A stretch of 64,000 bases of DNA from Bordetella genomosp. 13 (GCF_007679965.1 NZ_VEHL01000007.1:124001-188000); one strand, 5' to 3'. Shown: positions 25,370 to 34,837, numbered from the stretch's first letter. Program-made: numbers and translations. Notes: generated by a model from the sequence alone, not told the origin.

Positions 25370-26782
25370 ATGGCTTACGCAACGAAAATGCTGATCGACG
25401 GATCGCTGGTGGACGGGGACCGGTCCCTGGACGTGAAGAACCCCGCGACCGGCGACGTATTCGCCACCGTCGCTTGCGGCTCCGAGGCCCAGGCCCAGAA
25501 CGCCCTGCGCGCAGCGAAAGCCGCCCAGCCGGATTGGGAAGCGCTGGGCTGGGAGAAGAGGAAGGAAATGGTGCTCGCCATCGCCGACGCCATCGAGGCG
25601 CGGCAGGACGAGTTCGCCGAGGTGATGGTTCGCGAGCAGGGCAAGCCGCTGGGCGAAGCCCAGGGCGAGGTCGAATTCTCCGTCGCCTACATGCGATTCT
25701 TCGCGAACTACGAGCTCACCCCCGATGTGCTGCGCGACACGCCCGAGTTGAAGATCGCCGTCAGCCGGAAGGCGATCGGCGTGGTGCTGGGAATTACGCC
25801 CTGGAATTTCCCGCTGCTGATCCCCTGCTACAAGATTGCCCCCGCGCTGGTCACCGGCAACACGCTCGTGCTCAAGCCCGCCGCCACCACGCCCTTGTGC
25901 GCCCTCATGATCGCCGAGATCGCCGCCCCCATCCTTCCCGCGGGCGTTCTCAACATCGTCACCGACCAGAACGATCTCGGTTCGATGTTGACCAGCAGCC
26001 CGCTGGTGGACAAGGTGTCGTTCACGGGGTCGACCGCGACCGGCCTCAAGGTCGTCCAGAGCAGCCCGGCTCGGCTGAAGCGGATGACGCTGGAGCTCGG
26101 CGACAACGGCGCCGCGATCGTGCTGGGCGACGTGGACGTGAAAAAGGCGGCGGCCGGCGTCTACAACGGCGCCTTCTACAACGCCGGCCAGGCATGCCTG
26201 GCCATCAAGCGTGCCTACGTGGAGGAATCGATCTATGACGCGTTCTGCGAAGCCGTGGCCGAACTCGCCAGGGCCGCGGCCCTCGGCGACGGCATGAAGG
26301 CCGGGACGCAGATAGGCCCGGTCCAGAACGACATGCAATTCGCCAAGGCACGGCATTATCTCAATGTGGCGCATGCCGATGGCAAGGTCATCGCGGGTGG
26401 CTCCGTGGGCGACGGCCCCGGCCTGTTCGTCCAGCCGACCGTCGTCCGGGACATCGAGGACGGCAGCGAGCTGGTCGACCAGGAACAGTTCTCGCCGATC
26501 CTGCCGATCATCCGGGTCCGCGATGCCGAAGAAGCGCTGCAACGCACTAACCAGTCGGACTATGGACTCTCCGGGTCGGTGTGGTCGGCGAACGCCGAGC
26601 GCGCCCGGGCACTGGCCGCGCGGGTCCAGGCAGGCACCGTCTGGATCAACCAGCACCTGAACTTTGCGCCCGACGTCCCGACGTCCGGCGCGAAACAGTC
26701 CGGCATCGGCGTCGAATGGGGCCACTACGGCCTGCATGAGTACACGCAGATCAGCGTCGTGAACGAAGCCGTGGCCGCCTGA
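25370..26782 (+). CDS. NAD(P)-dependent aldehyde dehydrogenase
   Basis: 470 residues. The chain has the full family set: GVVLGITPWNFPLLIPCYKI for cofactor binding, SFTGSTATGLKV, the catalytic Glu in TLELGDNGAAIVLGD, and the nucleophilic Cys in YNAGQACLAIKRAYV. A C-terminal GAKQSGIGVEWGHYGLHEYT closes the active site. The usual NPF after GLELGG is changed to NGAA here. It oxidises an aldehyde to an acid. It is followed by an EamA exporter and divergent from an AraC gene. Confidence 0.9.
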   Translation: MAYATKMLIDGSLVDGDRSLDVKNPATGDVFATVACGSEAQAQNALRAAKAAQPDWEALGWEKRKEMVLAIADAIEARQDEFAEVMVREQGKPLGEAQGEVEFSVAYMRFFANYELTPDVLRDTPELKIAVSRKAIGVVLGITPWNFPLLIPCYKIAPALVTGNTLVLKPAATTPLCALMIAEIAAPILPAGVLNIVTDQNDLGSMLTSSPLVDKVSFTGSTATGLKVVQSSPARLKRMTLELGDNGAAIVLGDVDVKKAAAGVYNGAFYNAGQACLAIKRAYVEESIYDAFCEAVAELARAAALGDGMKAGTQIGPVQNDMQFAKARHYLNVAHADGKVIAGGSVGDGPGLFVQPTVVRDIEDGSELVDQEQFSPILPIIRVRDAEEALQRTNQSDYGLSGSVWSANAERARALAARVQAGTVWINQHLNFAPDVPTSGAKQSGIGVEWGHYGLHEYTQISVVNEAVAA

Positions 26783-26872
26783 CGCCAGGCATTCCCTCTT
26801 GTCCGATGGGCCCGCGGATCTTCGTGTCTGCCGGGCCCTGGACGCTTGCCGGAAGTCCGGTATGGAACGTCG

Positions 26873-27787
26873 ATGAATTACGCATTCCCCCTGATCGCCA
26901 CACTGCTGTGGAGCGTCAACACAGTGATCGTGAAACTGTCGGCGGGCGTGATCTCGCCTGCCGAGATCGCCTTTCTCCGCTGGGTGCTCGCGGCGTTGCT
27001 GTTGCTGCCGCTGTCGGCGCGCGCGCTGGGCGCTCACCGCCATTTCCTGGCGCGATACGGGTGGCGCTACGTGCTGCTGGGCATCGTGGGCGGCGCCGTC
27101 TATCAATCGTTGGCATATTCCGCCGCGCAGTACACGTCCGCGATCAACCTGGGCATGATCCAGGCCCTGGTGCCATTGATCACGATCGCGATCACCAGCG
27201 TCCTGCTGCGGGCAGCGCCGGGCCTAGGCACCATGGTGGGGGCCACCCTGTCGCTGGTCGGCGTACTGGTCGTGATTTCCCATGGTCAACTCGAACGGAT
27301 GATCGGCGATGGGGTGAATCGCGGCGACGCGATGATGCTGGCCGGCGTCGTCTCGATGGCGGTCTACAACGTGCTGTTGAAGCGTTGGCAGAGCGAGCTT
27401 CCGGCGATCGCCTCGATGTTCGTGCAGGCAGTCGCGGCCGGCGCCGTGCTGCTGCCGTTCTACGCCGTCGCCGACAGGCAGCCGCTCACGGTCGCCGGTG
27501 CGGGGATGGTCCTGTACGCGGGCACGGCGGCGTCGATCTGCGCACCGCTGGCGTGGATGGCTGGCCTGGCCCGGCTGGGGCCCGCGCGCGTCTCGATCTT
27601 CTTCAACCTGATTCCCATCGGTACCGCCGCGCTCGCGACGATATTCCTGGGTGAACAGCCGACTGCCTCCCTCATGGTAGGCGGCGCAATGGCCGTGGCG
27701 GGCGTGATTGCCGTAGAACTGGCCCAGAAGGCGAAAGCGCGGTCCGCATCGCCCGCAGGCGCTGACGGCCGCGCTACGCCCGACTGA
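26873..27787 (+). CDS. EamA-family (DMT) transporter
   Basis: 304 residues with about ten hydrophobic helices in two EamA repeats. The first begins MNYAFPLIATLLWSVNTVIV and includes SPAEIAFLRW; the second begins around GDAMMLAGVVSMAVYNVLLK and ends in a basic tail. DMT proteins of this type export metabolites or amino acids. It lies 90 nt after the aldehyde dehydrogenase on the same strand. A TTG nine codons upstream is an alternative start. Confidence 0.88.
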   Translation: MNYAFPLIATLLWSVNTVIVKLSAGVISPAEIAFLRWVLAALLLLPLSARALGAHRHFLARYGWRYVLLGIVGGAVYQSLAYSAAQYTSAINLGMIQALVPLITIAITSVLLRAAPGLGTMVGATLSLVGVLVVISHGQLERMIGDGVNRGDAMMLAGVVSMAVYNVLLKRWQSELPAIASMFVQAVAAGAVLLPFYAVADRQPLTVAGAGMVLYAGTAASICAPLAWMAGLARLGPARVSIFFNLIPIGTAALATIFLGEQPTASLMVGGAMAVAGVIAVELAQKAKARSASPAGADGRATPD

Positions 27788-27854
27788 CCCCTCCGCGCGG
27801 GAAATGCCAACGCCGGCCCGCCGACGGTAGGGCGCGGCGATGGCCTGGTTCCGG

Positions 27855-28742
27855 TCATGCCGGCGCGGATGCCCCCCCGGTTTCATCGCTCAGCGCCCGG
27901 AAATCCTCATCCGACAGCACGATGTCCGCGGCGGCGACGTTCTGCTCGAGGTGCTCGGCTTTCGAGGTTCCCGGAATGGGCAGCATGTTCGGGCTGCGCT
28001 TCAGCAGCCACGCGAGCGCGATCTGGCCAGGCGTGGCGCGGTAGCGCTGAACGAGCTTGTCTAGCAACGACCCCGGCCTGGCCAGATCGCCCGCGGCAAG
28101 AGGGAACCACGGGATGAACCCGATGCCGTGCGCCGTGCAATGGTCCAGGACCTCCTCGCTCGCCCGGTCGATGAGGTTGTAGCGATTCTGGACGGTCGCC
28201 ACCTTGAAGAACCCGGAGGCGTGCTCGATCTCGGCGACGGAAACCTCGCTCAGCCCGACGTGACGGATGAGGCCTTGCTGAACCAGCGCCTGGATGGTGC
28301 CGAACTGATCCGCCGCGGGCACCTGCGGGTCGATGCGATGCAACTGCCACAGGTCGATCCGTTCCACGCCCAGGTTGCGCAGGCTCTTGTGCACCTGTTG
28401 GATTAGGTACTCCGGCCGGCCCACGGGGTGCCAGCTGTCAGGTCCATGGCGCGTCAGCCCGCCCTTGGTCGCGATGACCAGCCCCTTGGGGTAAGGATGC
28501 AGCGCTTCCTTGATCAGCCATTCCGATACGTCGGGGCCATACGAGTCCGCCGTGTCGATCAGGTTGATGTTCAACGCCGGTATGGCCTTCAGCGTACGGA
28601 TGGCCTCGGCATGGTTGGCAGGCGGTCCCCAGATGCCCGGACCGACGATGCGCATGGCCCCGAAACCGAGACGGTTGACCTCGAGGCCGTCGCCGATATT
28701 GAACGTGCCCGCATTCGCGGCATTCGACGTGGATGTGTTCAT
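27855..28742 (-). CDS. Aldo/keto reductase
   Basis: 295 residues. Catalytic tetrad: Asp and Tyr in NLIDTADSYGPDVSEWL, Lys in GLVIATKGGLTR, His in DLWQLHRIDP. The late IPGTSKAEHLEQNVAA binds the NADPH phosphate. The N-terminal GFGAMRIVGPGIWG is typical of AKR13/YajO-like bacterial members. It is the last gene of a minus-strand group with an exported hydrolase and an SDR, probably for detoxifying or reducing carbonyls. Confidence 0.9.
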   Translation of the reverse strand: MNTSTSNAANAGTFNIGDGLEVNRLGFGAMRIVGPGIWGPPANHAEAIRTLKAIPALNINLIDTADSYGPDVSEWLIKEALHPYPKGLVIATKGGLTRHGPDSWHPVGRPEYLIQQVHKSLRNLGVERIDLWQLHRIDPQVPAADQFGTIQALVQQGLIRHVGLSEVSVAEIEHASGFFKVATVQNRYNLIDRASEEVLDHCTAHGIGFIPWFPLAAGDLARPGSLLDKLVQRYRATPGQIALAWLLKRSPNMLPIPGTSKAEHLEQNVAAADIVLSDEDFRALSDETGGASAPA

Positions 28743-28788
28743 GCTTTTCCTTTATGGGTGTATCGAGATGGGGCCTCTCGGCCAGTCG

Positions 28789-29682
28789 TCAAAGTGACTC
28801 GATCCACGACACCAGCGCTGCATTGACGTCGTCTCTTCTATCCTGCGCGATCCAGTGGCCGGTCCTGTCCCACACTTCGACCTTGGACTTGGGGTGTGAA
28901 AACCACGGCGCCATGCGGCGCGCCTGGGCCCGGTCCCGGCACAGGTGGTAGATAGGGACAGCGAGGCGTCGGCAGAAGTCGGCGCTCTGCTCGCCGAAGC
29001 CCACCTGGTCCACGCCGAAGAACAGCGGGGGGAAGGCTTCGCGCACGACGTGGGCCGGCGTTCCCTGCGCCCGTCGGGCATGCCAGCGCTTCAGCGCGGG
29101 GTCCGTCGAAGGATCATAGAGGGCCTGCAATACCGGCGGAACGACGACGGCCGGATCGCCCGCATTCATGTCGTCGACCAGCTTCCTGAAGAACGCGCCG
29201 GAGTCGCCTGCCCAGCCCAGCGCGCCGTCGATGGATACCACCGCGGACACCAGGTCGGGACGTTTGGCCGACAGGCGGGCGGCGATCTGTCCACCCATGG
29301 AATGGCCGATCGCCACGAACGTCTCGCCCTTGAAACGGCCGTCGAGCAGGTTCTCGATGTCCGCCAGGAAGTGGGCCGGGCTGTACTGCCCGGATGGCGC
29401 GACCTCGGATCGCCCATGTCCGCGCAGGTCCAGCGCGACGACCCGGTACTTCTCTTCCAACACCGGAAGCTGTCCGCTCCAATCGTGGGAGTCGCACGCC
29501 CAACCGTGGATCAACAGCAGATTCTTGCCTCGCCCCACGTCGGTATAGAAGAGCTGGGCGACGTCCGTCGGCTTCGGCGACCATTCCGCCGACGCCTGCT
29601 TGCCCGCGGTTGCCGCAACCGCCGCCGCTGCGGCCGCCTTCAGGACGTTGCGGCGTGATAATCGAAATCTCGTGGTAGCCAT
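28789..29682 (-). CDS. Tat-exported alpha/beta hydrolase
   Basis: 297 residues. The N-terminus RLSRRNVLKAAAAAA is a twin-arginine signal (Val in place of the usual Phe) with cleavage near QASA-E. The hydrolase core has LLIHGWACDSHDW (oxyanion), the nucleophile in AIGHSMGGQIA, and late catalytic acid/His around the C-terminus (TGHWIAQD). Folding before export and an active-site Ser suggest a periplasmic esterase or haloperoxidase-type enzyme. It sits between the aldo/keto reductase and SDR genes. Confidence 0.87.
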   Translation of the reverse strand: MATTRFRLSRRNVLKAAAAAAVAATAGKQASAEWSPKPTDVAQLFYTDVGRGKNLLLIHGWACDSHDWSGQLPVLEEKYRVVALDLRGHGRSEVAPSGQYSPAHFLADIENLLDGRFKGETFVAIGHSMGGQIAARLSAKRPDLVSAVVSIDGALGWAGDSGAFFRKLVDDMNAGDPAVVVPPVLQALYDPSTDPALKRWHARRAQGTPAHVVREAFPPLFFGVDQVGFGEQSADFCRRLAVPIYHLCRDRAQARRMAPWFSHPKSKVEVWDRTGHWIAQDRRDDVNAALVSWIESL

Positions 29683-29767
29683 GTCTTGCGATTCTCGTTG
29701 GAGTCTGCCATGCACGAAGCCCCCACGCGCAGTGACGCGCGCGGAGGCTTCCGGGTAAGCGGCAGGC

Positions 29768-30511
29768 TTATGCGGCGAATCCGCCGTCGATGTTGAGGCT
29801 GGCGCCGGTTACGAAACCCGCTTCCGGGCTCGCGAGATAGGCGACCATGCCCGCGATCTCCGCGGGCTGTGCATGGCGTTGCAAGGCCATCACGCCGTGC
29901 AGGGCCTTGGCGAAGTCGCTGCCCTGCGGATTCATGTCGGTATGGGTCGGGCCCGGCTGCACGTTGTTCACCGTGATTCCCTTCGGGCCGAGATCCCGGG
30001 CCATGCCCTGGACCAGCCCCTTGAGGGCGGACTTGCTCATTGCGTAGGCGGCGGCGCCCGGGAACGGGACGCGGTCGGCGTTCGTGCTGCCGATGTTGAT
30101 GATGCGGCCGCCCTCGCCCATGTGGCGCAACGCGGCCTTGGCGGCGACGAAGACCGATCGGACGTTCACGGCCACCGTCAGGTCGAAGTCCTCCAGCGAC
30201 ATCTCCTGGACGGAGCCTGGCCGGAATATGCCCGCATTATTGACCAGGATGTCGATCCTTCCGAACTCGCCCGCCGCGCCGTCGATGGCGGCGGTCAGCG
30301 CAGCCGTGTCCGCGGCGTCGGCCTTGTAGGCCTGGGCCCGGCCGCCCTCGGCGCGGATCGATTGAGCCAGCGCTTCGGCGGCCTCGGCCGACTGCTGGTA
30401 CGTGAAGGCGACCGCCGCGCCTTCGCTGGCGAGGCGGCGCACGATTCCGGCGCCGATGCCGCGGGCGCCGCCTGTGACGAAAGCCACCTTGCCGTTCAGG
30501 TTCTTGCTCAT
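29768..30511 (-). CDS. Short-chain dehydrogenase/reductase (FabG-like)
   Basis: 247 residues. NAD(P)-binding TGGARGIGAGIVRRLASEGA, NNAGI, the catalytic Ser in NIGSTNADRVPF, and the YAMSK pair (Tyr-x3-Lys) are all present; the C-terminus ends SLNIDGGFAA. It reduces or oxidises an alcohol/carbonyl. It is divergent from the LysR gene at 30633, which probably regulates it, and is first of the SDR, hydrolase, aldo/keto reductase group. Confidence 0.9.
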   Translation of the reverse strand: MSKNLNGKVAFVTGGARGIGAGIVRRLASEGAAVAFTYQQSAEAAEALAQSIRAEGGRAQAYKADAADTAALTAAIDGAAGEFGRIDILVNNAGIFRPGSVQEMSLEDFDLTVAVNVRSVFVAAKAALRHMGEGGRIINIGSTNADRVPFPGAAAYAMSKSALKGLVQGMARDLGPKGITVNNVQPGPTHTDMNPQGSDFAKALHGVMALQRHAQPAEIAGMVAYLASPEAGFVTGASLNIDGGFAA

Positions 30512-30564
30512 GATGGTGCTCTGCTTCTGATACTGAGTGGTCGGAGTATCGATTCGTACCACTT

Positions 30565-30574
30565 CTACCGGTAG
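30565..30574. promoter_or_regulatory. Small palindrome between SDR and LysR genes
   Basis: CTACCGGTAG is a perfect 10-bp dyad in the 121-bp divergent gap. LysR sites usually follow T-N11-A, and this could be one half of such a region, but the support is positional only. Confidence 0.25.
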
Positions 30575-30632
30575 TAGCGGAAAAGGAGAAACTTCTTCAA
30601 CCAGGGGTATAAGGTGTAAGCTGCTCGACGCC

Positions 30633-31556
30633 ATGGAAGCGCTCAATCTCCTCGAATCCTTCGTGCAGGCGGCCGATACCGGCAGCTTCTCGGCTGCCGC
30701 GCGCCGGCTGGGCCTCACGCCGGCGGCCGTCAGCAAGAACGTCGCGCGGCTCGAATCCCACCTCGGGTTGCGGCTGTTCCAGCGCAGCACCCGGCGGCTC
30801 ATGCTTACACAGGGCGGCGAGCAATTCTTACGGCAGGTGTCCGATCCGTATGCCACGCTGCGGGATGCGTTCGCGGGGGCCGCGCAGGAGGCGGACAACC
30901 CGACAGGCATGCTCAAGGTCAGCATGGGCGTCGCGTTCGGCCGCGAACATCTGCTGCCGCTGCTCAACGACTTCCTCGCCCGGTATCCCGCGATCGTGCC
31001 GGACTGGCACTTCGACAACCGGGCCGTCGACCTGATCCGCGACGGCTTCGACGCCGCGGTCGGTGGCGGTATCGAGCTGACCGAAGGCGTGGTCGCGCGC
31101 GAGCTCGCGCGCGTGCACGTGGTGGTGACCGCGTCGCCTGCCTACATGCGCGGCCGGCCCACGCCGCGCCACCCGTCCGACCTCGCGGAACTCGATGGCA
31201 TCACGCGGCGATCGGCATCGACGGGGCGCGTGCGCGCCTGGACGCTGCGCAGTGCGGACGGAGATGAAGCGCAGGCCGTACATCGCACGCGCGCGATCTT
31301 CGACGATCCCGAGGCGATGGCCCATGCGGCCATCCAGGGGCTCGGCATCGCGCTGCTGCCCATGTCGCATGCGGCGCCGGGGCTGGCATCCGGGGCACTG
31401 CTGCGCCTGCTGCCGGGATGGTACGCGGATATCGGGCCGCTCTCGCTCTACTACCCCAACAAGACGTTGCTGCCCGCGCGCACACGGGTGTTCATCGAAT
31501 TCGTGATCGATGCGTTCCGCACGCGCGGCCTGGCGCAGCGCTTCGATGGCCGCTGA
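30633..31556 (+). CDS. LysR-family transcriptional regulator
   Basis: 307 residues. The N-terminal HTH reads TGSFSAAARRLGLTPAAVSK and NVARLESHLGLRLFQRSTRR. The effector domain has HFDNRAVDLIRDGFDAAVGG and GLGIALLPMSHAAPGL. It is divergent from the SDR gene and is the natural candidate for its control. The start ATG is the one immediately before the HTH; longer in-frame starts have no ribosome-binding site. Confidence 0.9.
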   Translation: MEALNLLESFVQAADTGSFSAAARRLGLTPAAVSKNVARLESHLGLRLFQRSTRRLMLTQGGEQFLRQVSDPYATLRDAFAGAAQEADNPTGMLKVSMGVAFGREHLLPLLNDFLARYPAIVPDWHFDNRAVDLIRDGFDAAVGGGIELTEGVVARELARVHVVVTASPAYMRGRPTPRHPSDLAELDGITRRSASTGRVRAWTLRSADGDEAQAVHRTRAIFDDPEAMAHAAIQGLGIALLPMSHAAPGLASGALLRLLPGWYADIGPLSLYYPNKTLLPARTRVFIEFVIDAFRTRGLAQRFDGR

Positions 31557-31589
31557 AGGTACGGCAGAGCAGCCGGCGCCGTCCCCTCG

Positions 31590-32519
31590 TCAACGCGGAA
31601 CCGCCCAGGGCGGCGTAGCCAGTTTTTCAGCCATCCAATTGGAAAAGGCGCGGGTCTTCGAAGGCGTGCCGGCTGCCGCCGGCGTGACCACGTAGACCGC
31701 GCCCCGATCGGCCAGCGCCCAACCGGGCAGCACTTCCACGAGCCGGCCGGCCGATAGCTCCCGGCTGGTGTACCAGTCGGACGTGTACAGGACTCCCAAC
31801 CCGTTGACGGCCGCGTCCACCAGCAGTTCTCCATCGTCGGCGGCAAGCGGCCCGGCCACCGTCACCCCCAGCGATCCACCGCCGCGCTTGACGAAGTTCC
31901 ACTTGTAAGGATCCTGCAGACCGGTGAAGCACAGGCACGGCATGTCCTTCAGATCCAGGGGCGTCTTCAGGTCCGGATGACGGGCCAGGAGATCCGGCGA
32001 TGCGCAGACCAGCCGGCGGCGCTCGGCGACCTTGCGGGCCACCAGCCGCGAATCCGGAAGCTCTCCCAGACGAATGGCGAGATCGAAGCGTTCACCGATC
32101 AGGTCGACGAAGCGATTGCTCGTGTCCACCTCGATCGTGACGCGAGGATGCGCGCGCAGGAATTCCACGATCAGCGGGGTCAGCCACATGCGGCCGAAGG
32201 TGCCGGGCAAGGTGATCCGCAGGTGCCCGCGCGCCTCGCCATCGGCGAACGCAGTCGTTTCGCGCCCGGCCGCCTGCAGCTCCTGCAGCAGCGGCCGTAT
32301 CCGTTCCAGGTACGTCCGCCCCGCCTCGGTAAGCGCCACCTTGCGGGTGCTTCGTTCGGCCAGCCTGACTCCCATCCGCTTCTCCATCGCACTGAGGCGG
32401 CGGGAGATGGCGGTGGGATCGCGTCCGAGCTGCCGCCCCGCCGCGGAGAACGAACCCGTGTCGGCCAACGCGACGAAAGCGACCAGTTCGTTCAGGTCGG
32501 AGAACAGGGATTGCTGCAT
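31590..32519 (-). CDS. LysR-family transcriptional regulator
   Basis: 309 residues. HTH: TGSFSAAGRQLGRDPTAISR and RLSAMEKRMGVRLAERSTRK. The effector domain has TLPGTFGRMWLTPLIVEFLR and VDLIGERFDLAIRLGELPDS. It is divergent from the MDR oxidoreductase at 32606 with an 8-bp-arm palindrome between, so control of that gene is probable. It is convergent with the LysR gene at 30633. Confidence 0.9.
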   Translation of the reverse strand: MQQSLFSDLNELVAFVALADTGSFSAAGRQLGRDPTAISRRLSAMEKRMGVRLAERSTRKVALTEAGRTYLERIRPLLQELQAAGRETTAFADGEARGHLRITLPGTFGRMWLTPLIVEFLRAHPRVTIEVDTSNRFVDLIGERFDLAIRLGELPDSRLVARKVAERRRLVCASPDLLARHPDLKTPLDLKDMPCLCFTGLQDPYKWNFVKRGGGSLGVTVAGPLAADDGELLVDAAVNGLGVLYTSDWYTSRELSAGRLVEVLPGWALADRGAVYVVTPAAAGTPSKTRAFSNWMAEKLATPPWAVPR

Positions 32520-32527
32520 TTTTTGCA

Positions 32528-32548
32528 GGATTCATATGCGATGAATCC
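32528..32548. promoter_or_regulatory. LysR-type operator palindrome
   Basis: GGATTCAT, five bases, ATGAATCC is a perfect 8-bp inverted repeat 9 bp before the lysR start and 58 bp before the divergent oxidoreductase. It contains a T-N11-A core, the LysR recognition pattern. Confidence 0.5.
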
Positions 32549-32605
32549 ATATTCTAGATAAAAACGCCGCGCTGTACATTGGCCTCCCCTTTCAGGAGAA
32601 CCACT

Positions 32606-33616
32606 ATGCAAGCCATTGAAATCACCGCGCCTTCGTTCGATGCCCTTCAACGTGTCGAGCGCCCCGAACCTGCGGCACCCGGCAAGGGGCGCATCCTGGT
32701 GCGCATGAAAGCCGGCAGCGTCAACTTCGCCGATCTGGCGGTAGCGTCCGGCCATTACCCTGGCGCCCCTTATCCGAACGTCCCCTTGTCGGATGGCGTG
32801 GGTGAGGTGGTCGCCATCGGCGACGAGGTGTGGCAGGTCGCCGTGGGTGATCGCGTCGCAGTGCACGTGAAGGCACACTGGATCGCAGGCCGCCCCAGCG
32901 CCGAACTCGCGAACCCGATGCGGGGCGCCACGCTGCCTGGTTCGCTGGTCGAGATCGCGGAGCTCGATGCAGCCAGCGTCGTCAAGCTCCCCGACTACCT
33001 GAGCTGGGAAGCCGCCGGCACGCTGCCCATCGCCGCGATGACGGCCTGGAGGGCGCTGGAAAGCGCGCAGGTGGGCCCGGCGTCCACGGTGGTGGTGCTG
33101 GGCACCGGCGGGGTGTCGATCTTCGCCCTGCAACTGGCCAAGGCACGCGGCGCGCGCGTCATCATCACCTCCTCGTCCGACGAGAAGCTCGAGCGCGCGC
33201 GCGCGTTGGGCGCCGATGACGTGTTCAACTACCGCAAGGACACCGCGTGGGATGCGTTCGTCGTAGACGCCACCGGCGGGGTCGGCGCCGACCTGGTGAT
33301 CGACCCGGTGGGCGGCGAAGGCCTCGCACGTTCGGTTGCCGCCGTGCGGCACGGCGGCACCGTGGCAGCCATCGGCTTCCTCGGCGGTGGCGCCACGCCG
33401 CTGGACCTGCTGCCGATCATCTTCAAGGAAGTGCGCGTCCAGGGCAGCAACGGGGGCTCGGTCGCCGACCTGGCCGGCGCGGTGGCCGCCATCGCCGCGC
33501 ACCGCATCGAGCCGGTCATCGACCGCATTTTCGGCCTCTCCGACCTGCGGAAGGCGTATGAGCTCATGGCCCAGGGCGGCCATTTCGGCAAGATCGCGAT
33601 CCGCTTCGACTGGTAA
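32606..33616 (+). CDS. MDR-family quinone oxidoreductase/alcohol dehydrogenase
   Basis: 336 residues. The N-terminal GroES-like half has GSVNFADLAVASGHYPGAPY and DGVGEVVAIGDEVWQV; the Rossmann half has VVVLGTGGVSIFALQLAKAR and the GADDVFNYR segment. The structural-zinc Cys cluster is absent, which favours zinc-independent quinone-reductase-type chemistry. A CAGGAGAA site precedes the ATG. It is divergent from a LysR gene. Confidence 0.88.
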   Translation: MQAIEITAPSFDALQRVERPEPAAPGKGRILVRMKAGSVNFADLAVASGHYPGAPYPNVPLSDGVGEVVAIGDEVWQVAVGDRVAVHVKAHWIAGRPSAELANPMRGATLPGSLVEIAELDAASVVKLPDYLSWEAAGTLPIAAMTAWRALESAQVGPASTVVVLGTGGVSIFALQLAKARGARVIITSSSDEKLERARALGADDVFNYRKDTAWDAFVVDATGGVGADLVIDPVGGEGLARSVAAVRHGGTVAAIGFLGGGATPLDLLPIIFKEVRVQGSNGGSVADLAGAVAAIAAHRIEPVIDRIFGLSDLRKAYELMAQGGHFGKIAIRFDW

Positions 33617-33639
33617 GCCGGAACTCGCCTCGGTAAGCG

Positions 33640-33860
33640 CACGCATCCGTGCGCATCAGGTCACGCCAGGTCCAGGGCGCACCTCCCATGGAAAGGCGTG
33701 CAGCGTGGTAGCCGCTGTCCGACGTCCCGAAGCGTTTCTACAGGGACGTGACGGGCGCCGTCGCCACCGCCGCACGAAAATCCGTGTACTCGCCGGCCGC
33801 CCATGCCGCCAGGTAGCCGCCGTACGAATCTTCGCCCGGCGCGCTCCAGCCATACGGCAC
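33640..33860 (-). pseudogene. Relic of an S9 (prolyl-oligopeptidase-like) peptidase
   Basis: Read from 33860 on the minus strand, the frame gives EDSYGGYLAAWAAGEYTDF, then RAAVATAPVTSL, a TAG stop (33740-33738), and, in the same frame, FGTSDSGY and GGAPWTWRDLM. The GxSYGGYxxxW nucleophile box, the A(A)APVT strand and the GTSD...GG.PW sequence are in the order found in S9 peptidases. The upstream part is missing and the relic abuts the stop of the MDR gene at 33863. It is a decayed fragment, not a working gene. Confidence 0.6.
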
Positions 33861-33862
33861 AC

Positions 33863-34837
33863 TCAAGGAATCAGCCGATCGTCCACCGCAATCGCGATCT
33901 TTCCTCGTATTCCGTTGTCGGGACTCTCCAGCCGGGCATGGGCGAGCGGAATATCGGCAAGCGAGTAGACGGCGCCGACGTGGGGCCGCAGATGGCCGCG
34001 CTCGATCAGGGTACTCAGCTCATCGAGCTTGCCGCGATGCTGCCTGGTGAAAACGAAGTGATAGCTCGCGTTCTTGCCCCACGCCTGGATGAGGTTCTGC
34101 GGCTGTGCGATGTCCACGATCGAGACCACGCGGCCCAGTTGCGCGAGCGCGTCGGGGCTGCGCGTCAGGGTGTTGCCGCCGATGGTGTCGAACACGACGT
34201 CGACGCCTCGGCCGCCCGTTTCCCGCATGACGGCGGCGACGTAGTCCTCCTTCTCGTAATCGATGACCACGTCGGCCCCCAGGCTTCGCGCGAACGGGAA
34301 GTTCGTCTCGCGCACGGTCGTGAACACCCTCGCGCCCATGGCCTTTGCGAGCTGGATCGCCACGTGGCCGACGCCGCCCGCGCCGCCGTGCACCAGGATG
34401 CACTCCCCCACCCGGAGCGCCGCGCGCACGAACAGGGCCTCCCACGCCGTGCCGCCGGCCAGCGTCAGGCTTGCCGCCTCGAGATGGCTCAGCGAGGCAG
34501 GCTTCCTGCCGACGATGCCTTCGGCGGCGACGTGGTACTCGGCATAGCTCCCTGGCCCGTCGAATATCTGCGGCGTATACCAGACTTCGTCTCCTGGAGA
34601 GAACGCCGTGACGCCCGGCCCGACGGCTTCGACGACGCCGGATACGTCGTGCCCCGTTATGGCCGGCAGCGGCACCAGATCGGGATAGTCGCCACGCCGG
34701 ATCTGGTAGTCCAGGGGATTGATGGACGTTGCATGGACCCGCACCAGGACTTGCCCCGCTTGCGGCACGGGCTTGGGCACATCGCGAAGCGCGAACGCTT
34801 CCGGGCCACCGAAGGATTCAAGGACGATCGCTTTCAT
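33863..34837 (-). CDS. MDR-family NADPH:quinone oxidoreductase
   Basis: 324 residues. GroES-like half: INPLDYQIRRGDYPDLVPLP and GHDVSGVVEAVGPGVT; Rossmann half: ILVHGGAGGVGHVAIQLAKA and GADVVIDYEKED. No structural-zinc cysteines are seen, as in zeta-crystallin-type quinone reductases. AAGGA lies six bases before the ATG. An 18-bp operator shared with the upstream arsR gene lies at 34864-34881, so induction by a quinone or thiol-reactive compound through ArsR is plausible. Confidence 0.88.
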   Translation of the reverse strand: MKAIVLESFGGPEAFALRDVPKPVPQAGQVLVRVHATSINPLDYQIRRGDYPDLVPLPAITGHDVSGVVEAVGPGVTAFSPGDEVWYTPQIFDGPGSYAEYHVAAEGIVGRKPASLSHLEAASLTLAGGTAWEALFVRAALRVGECILVHGGAGGVGHVAIQLAKAMGARVFTTVRETNFPFARSLGADVVIDYEKEDYVAAVMRETGGRGVDVVFDTIGGNTLTRSPDALAQLGRVVSIVDIAQPQNLIQAWGKNASYHFVFTRQHRGKLDELSTLIERGHLRPHVGAVYSLADIPLAHARLESPDNGIRGKIAIAVDDRLIP

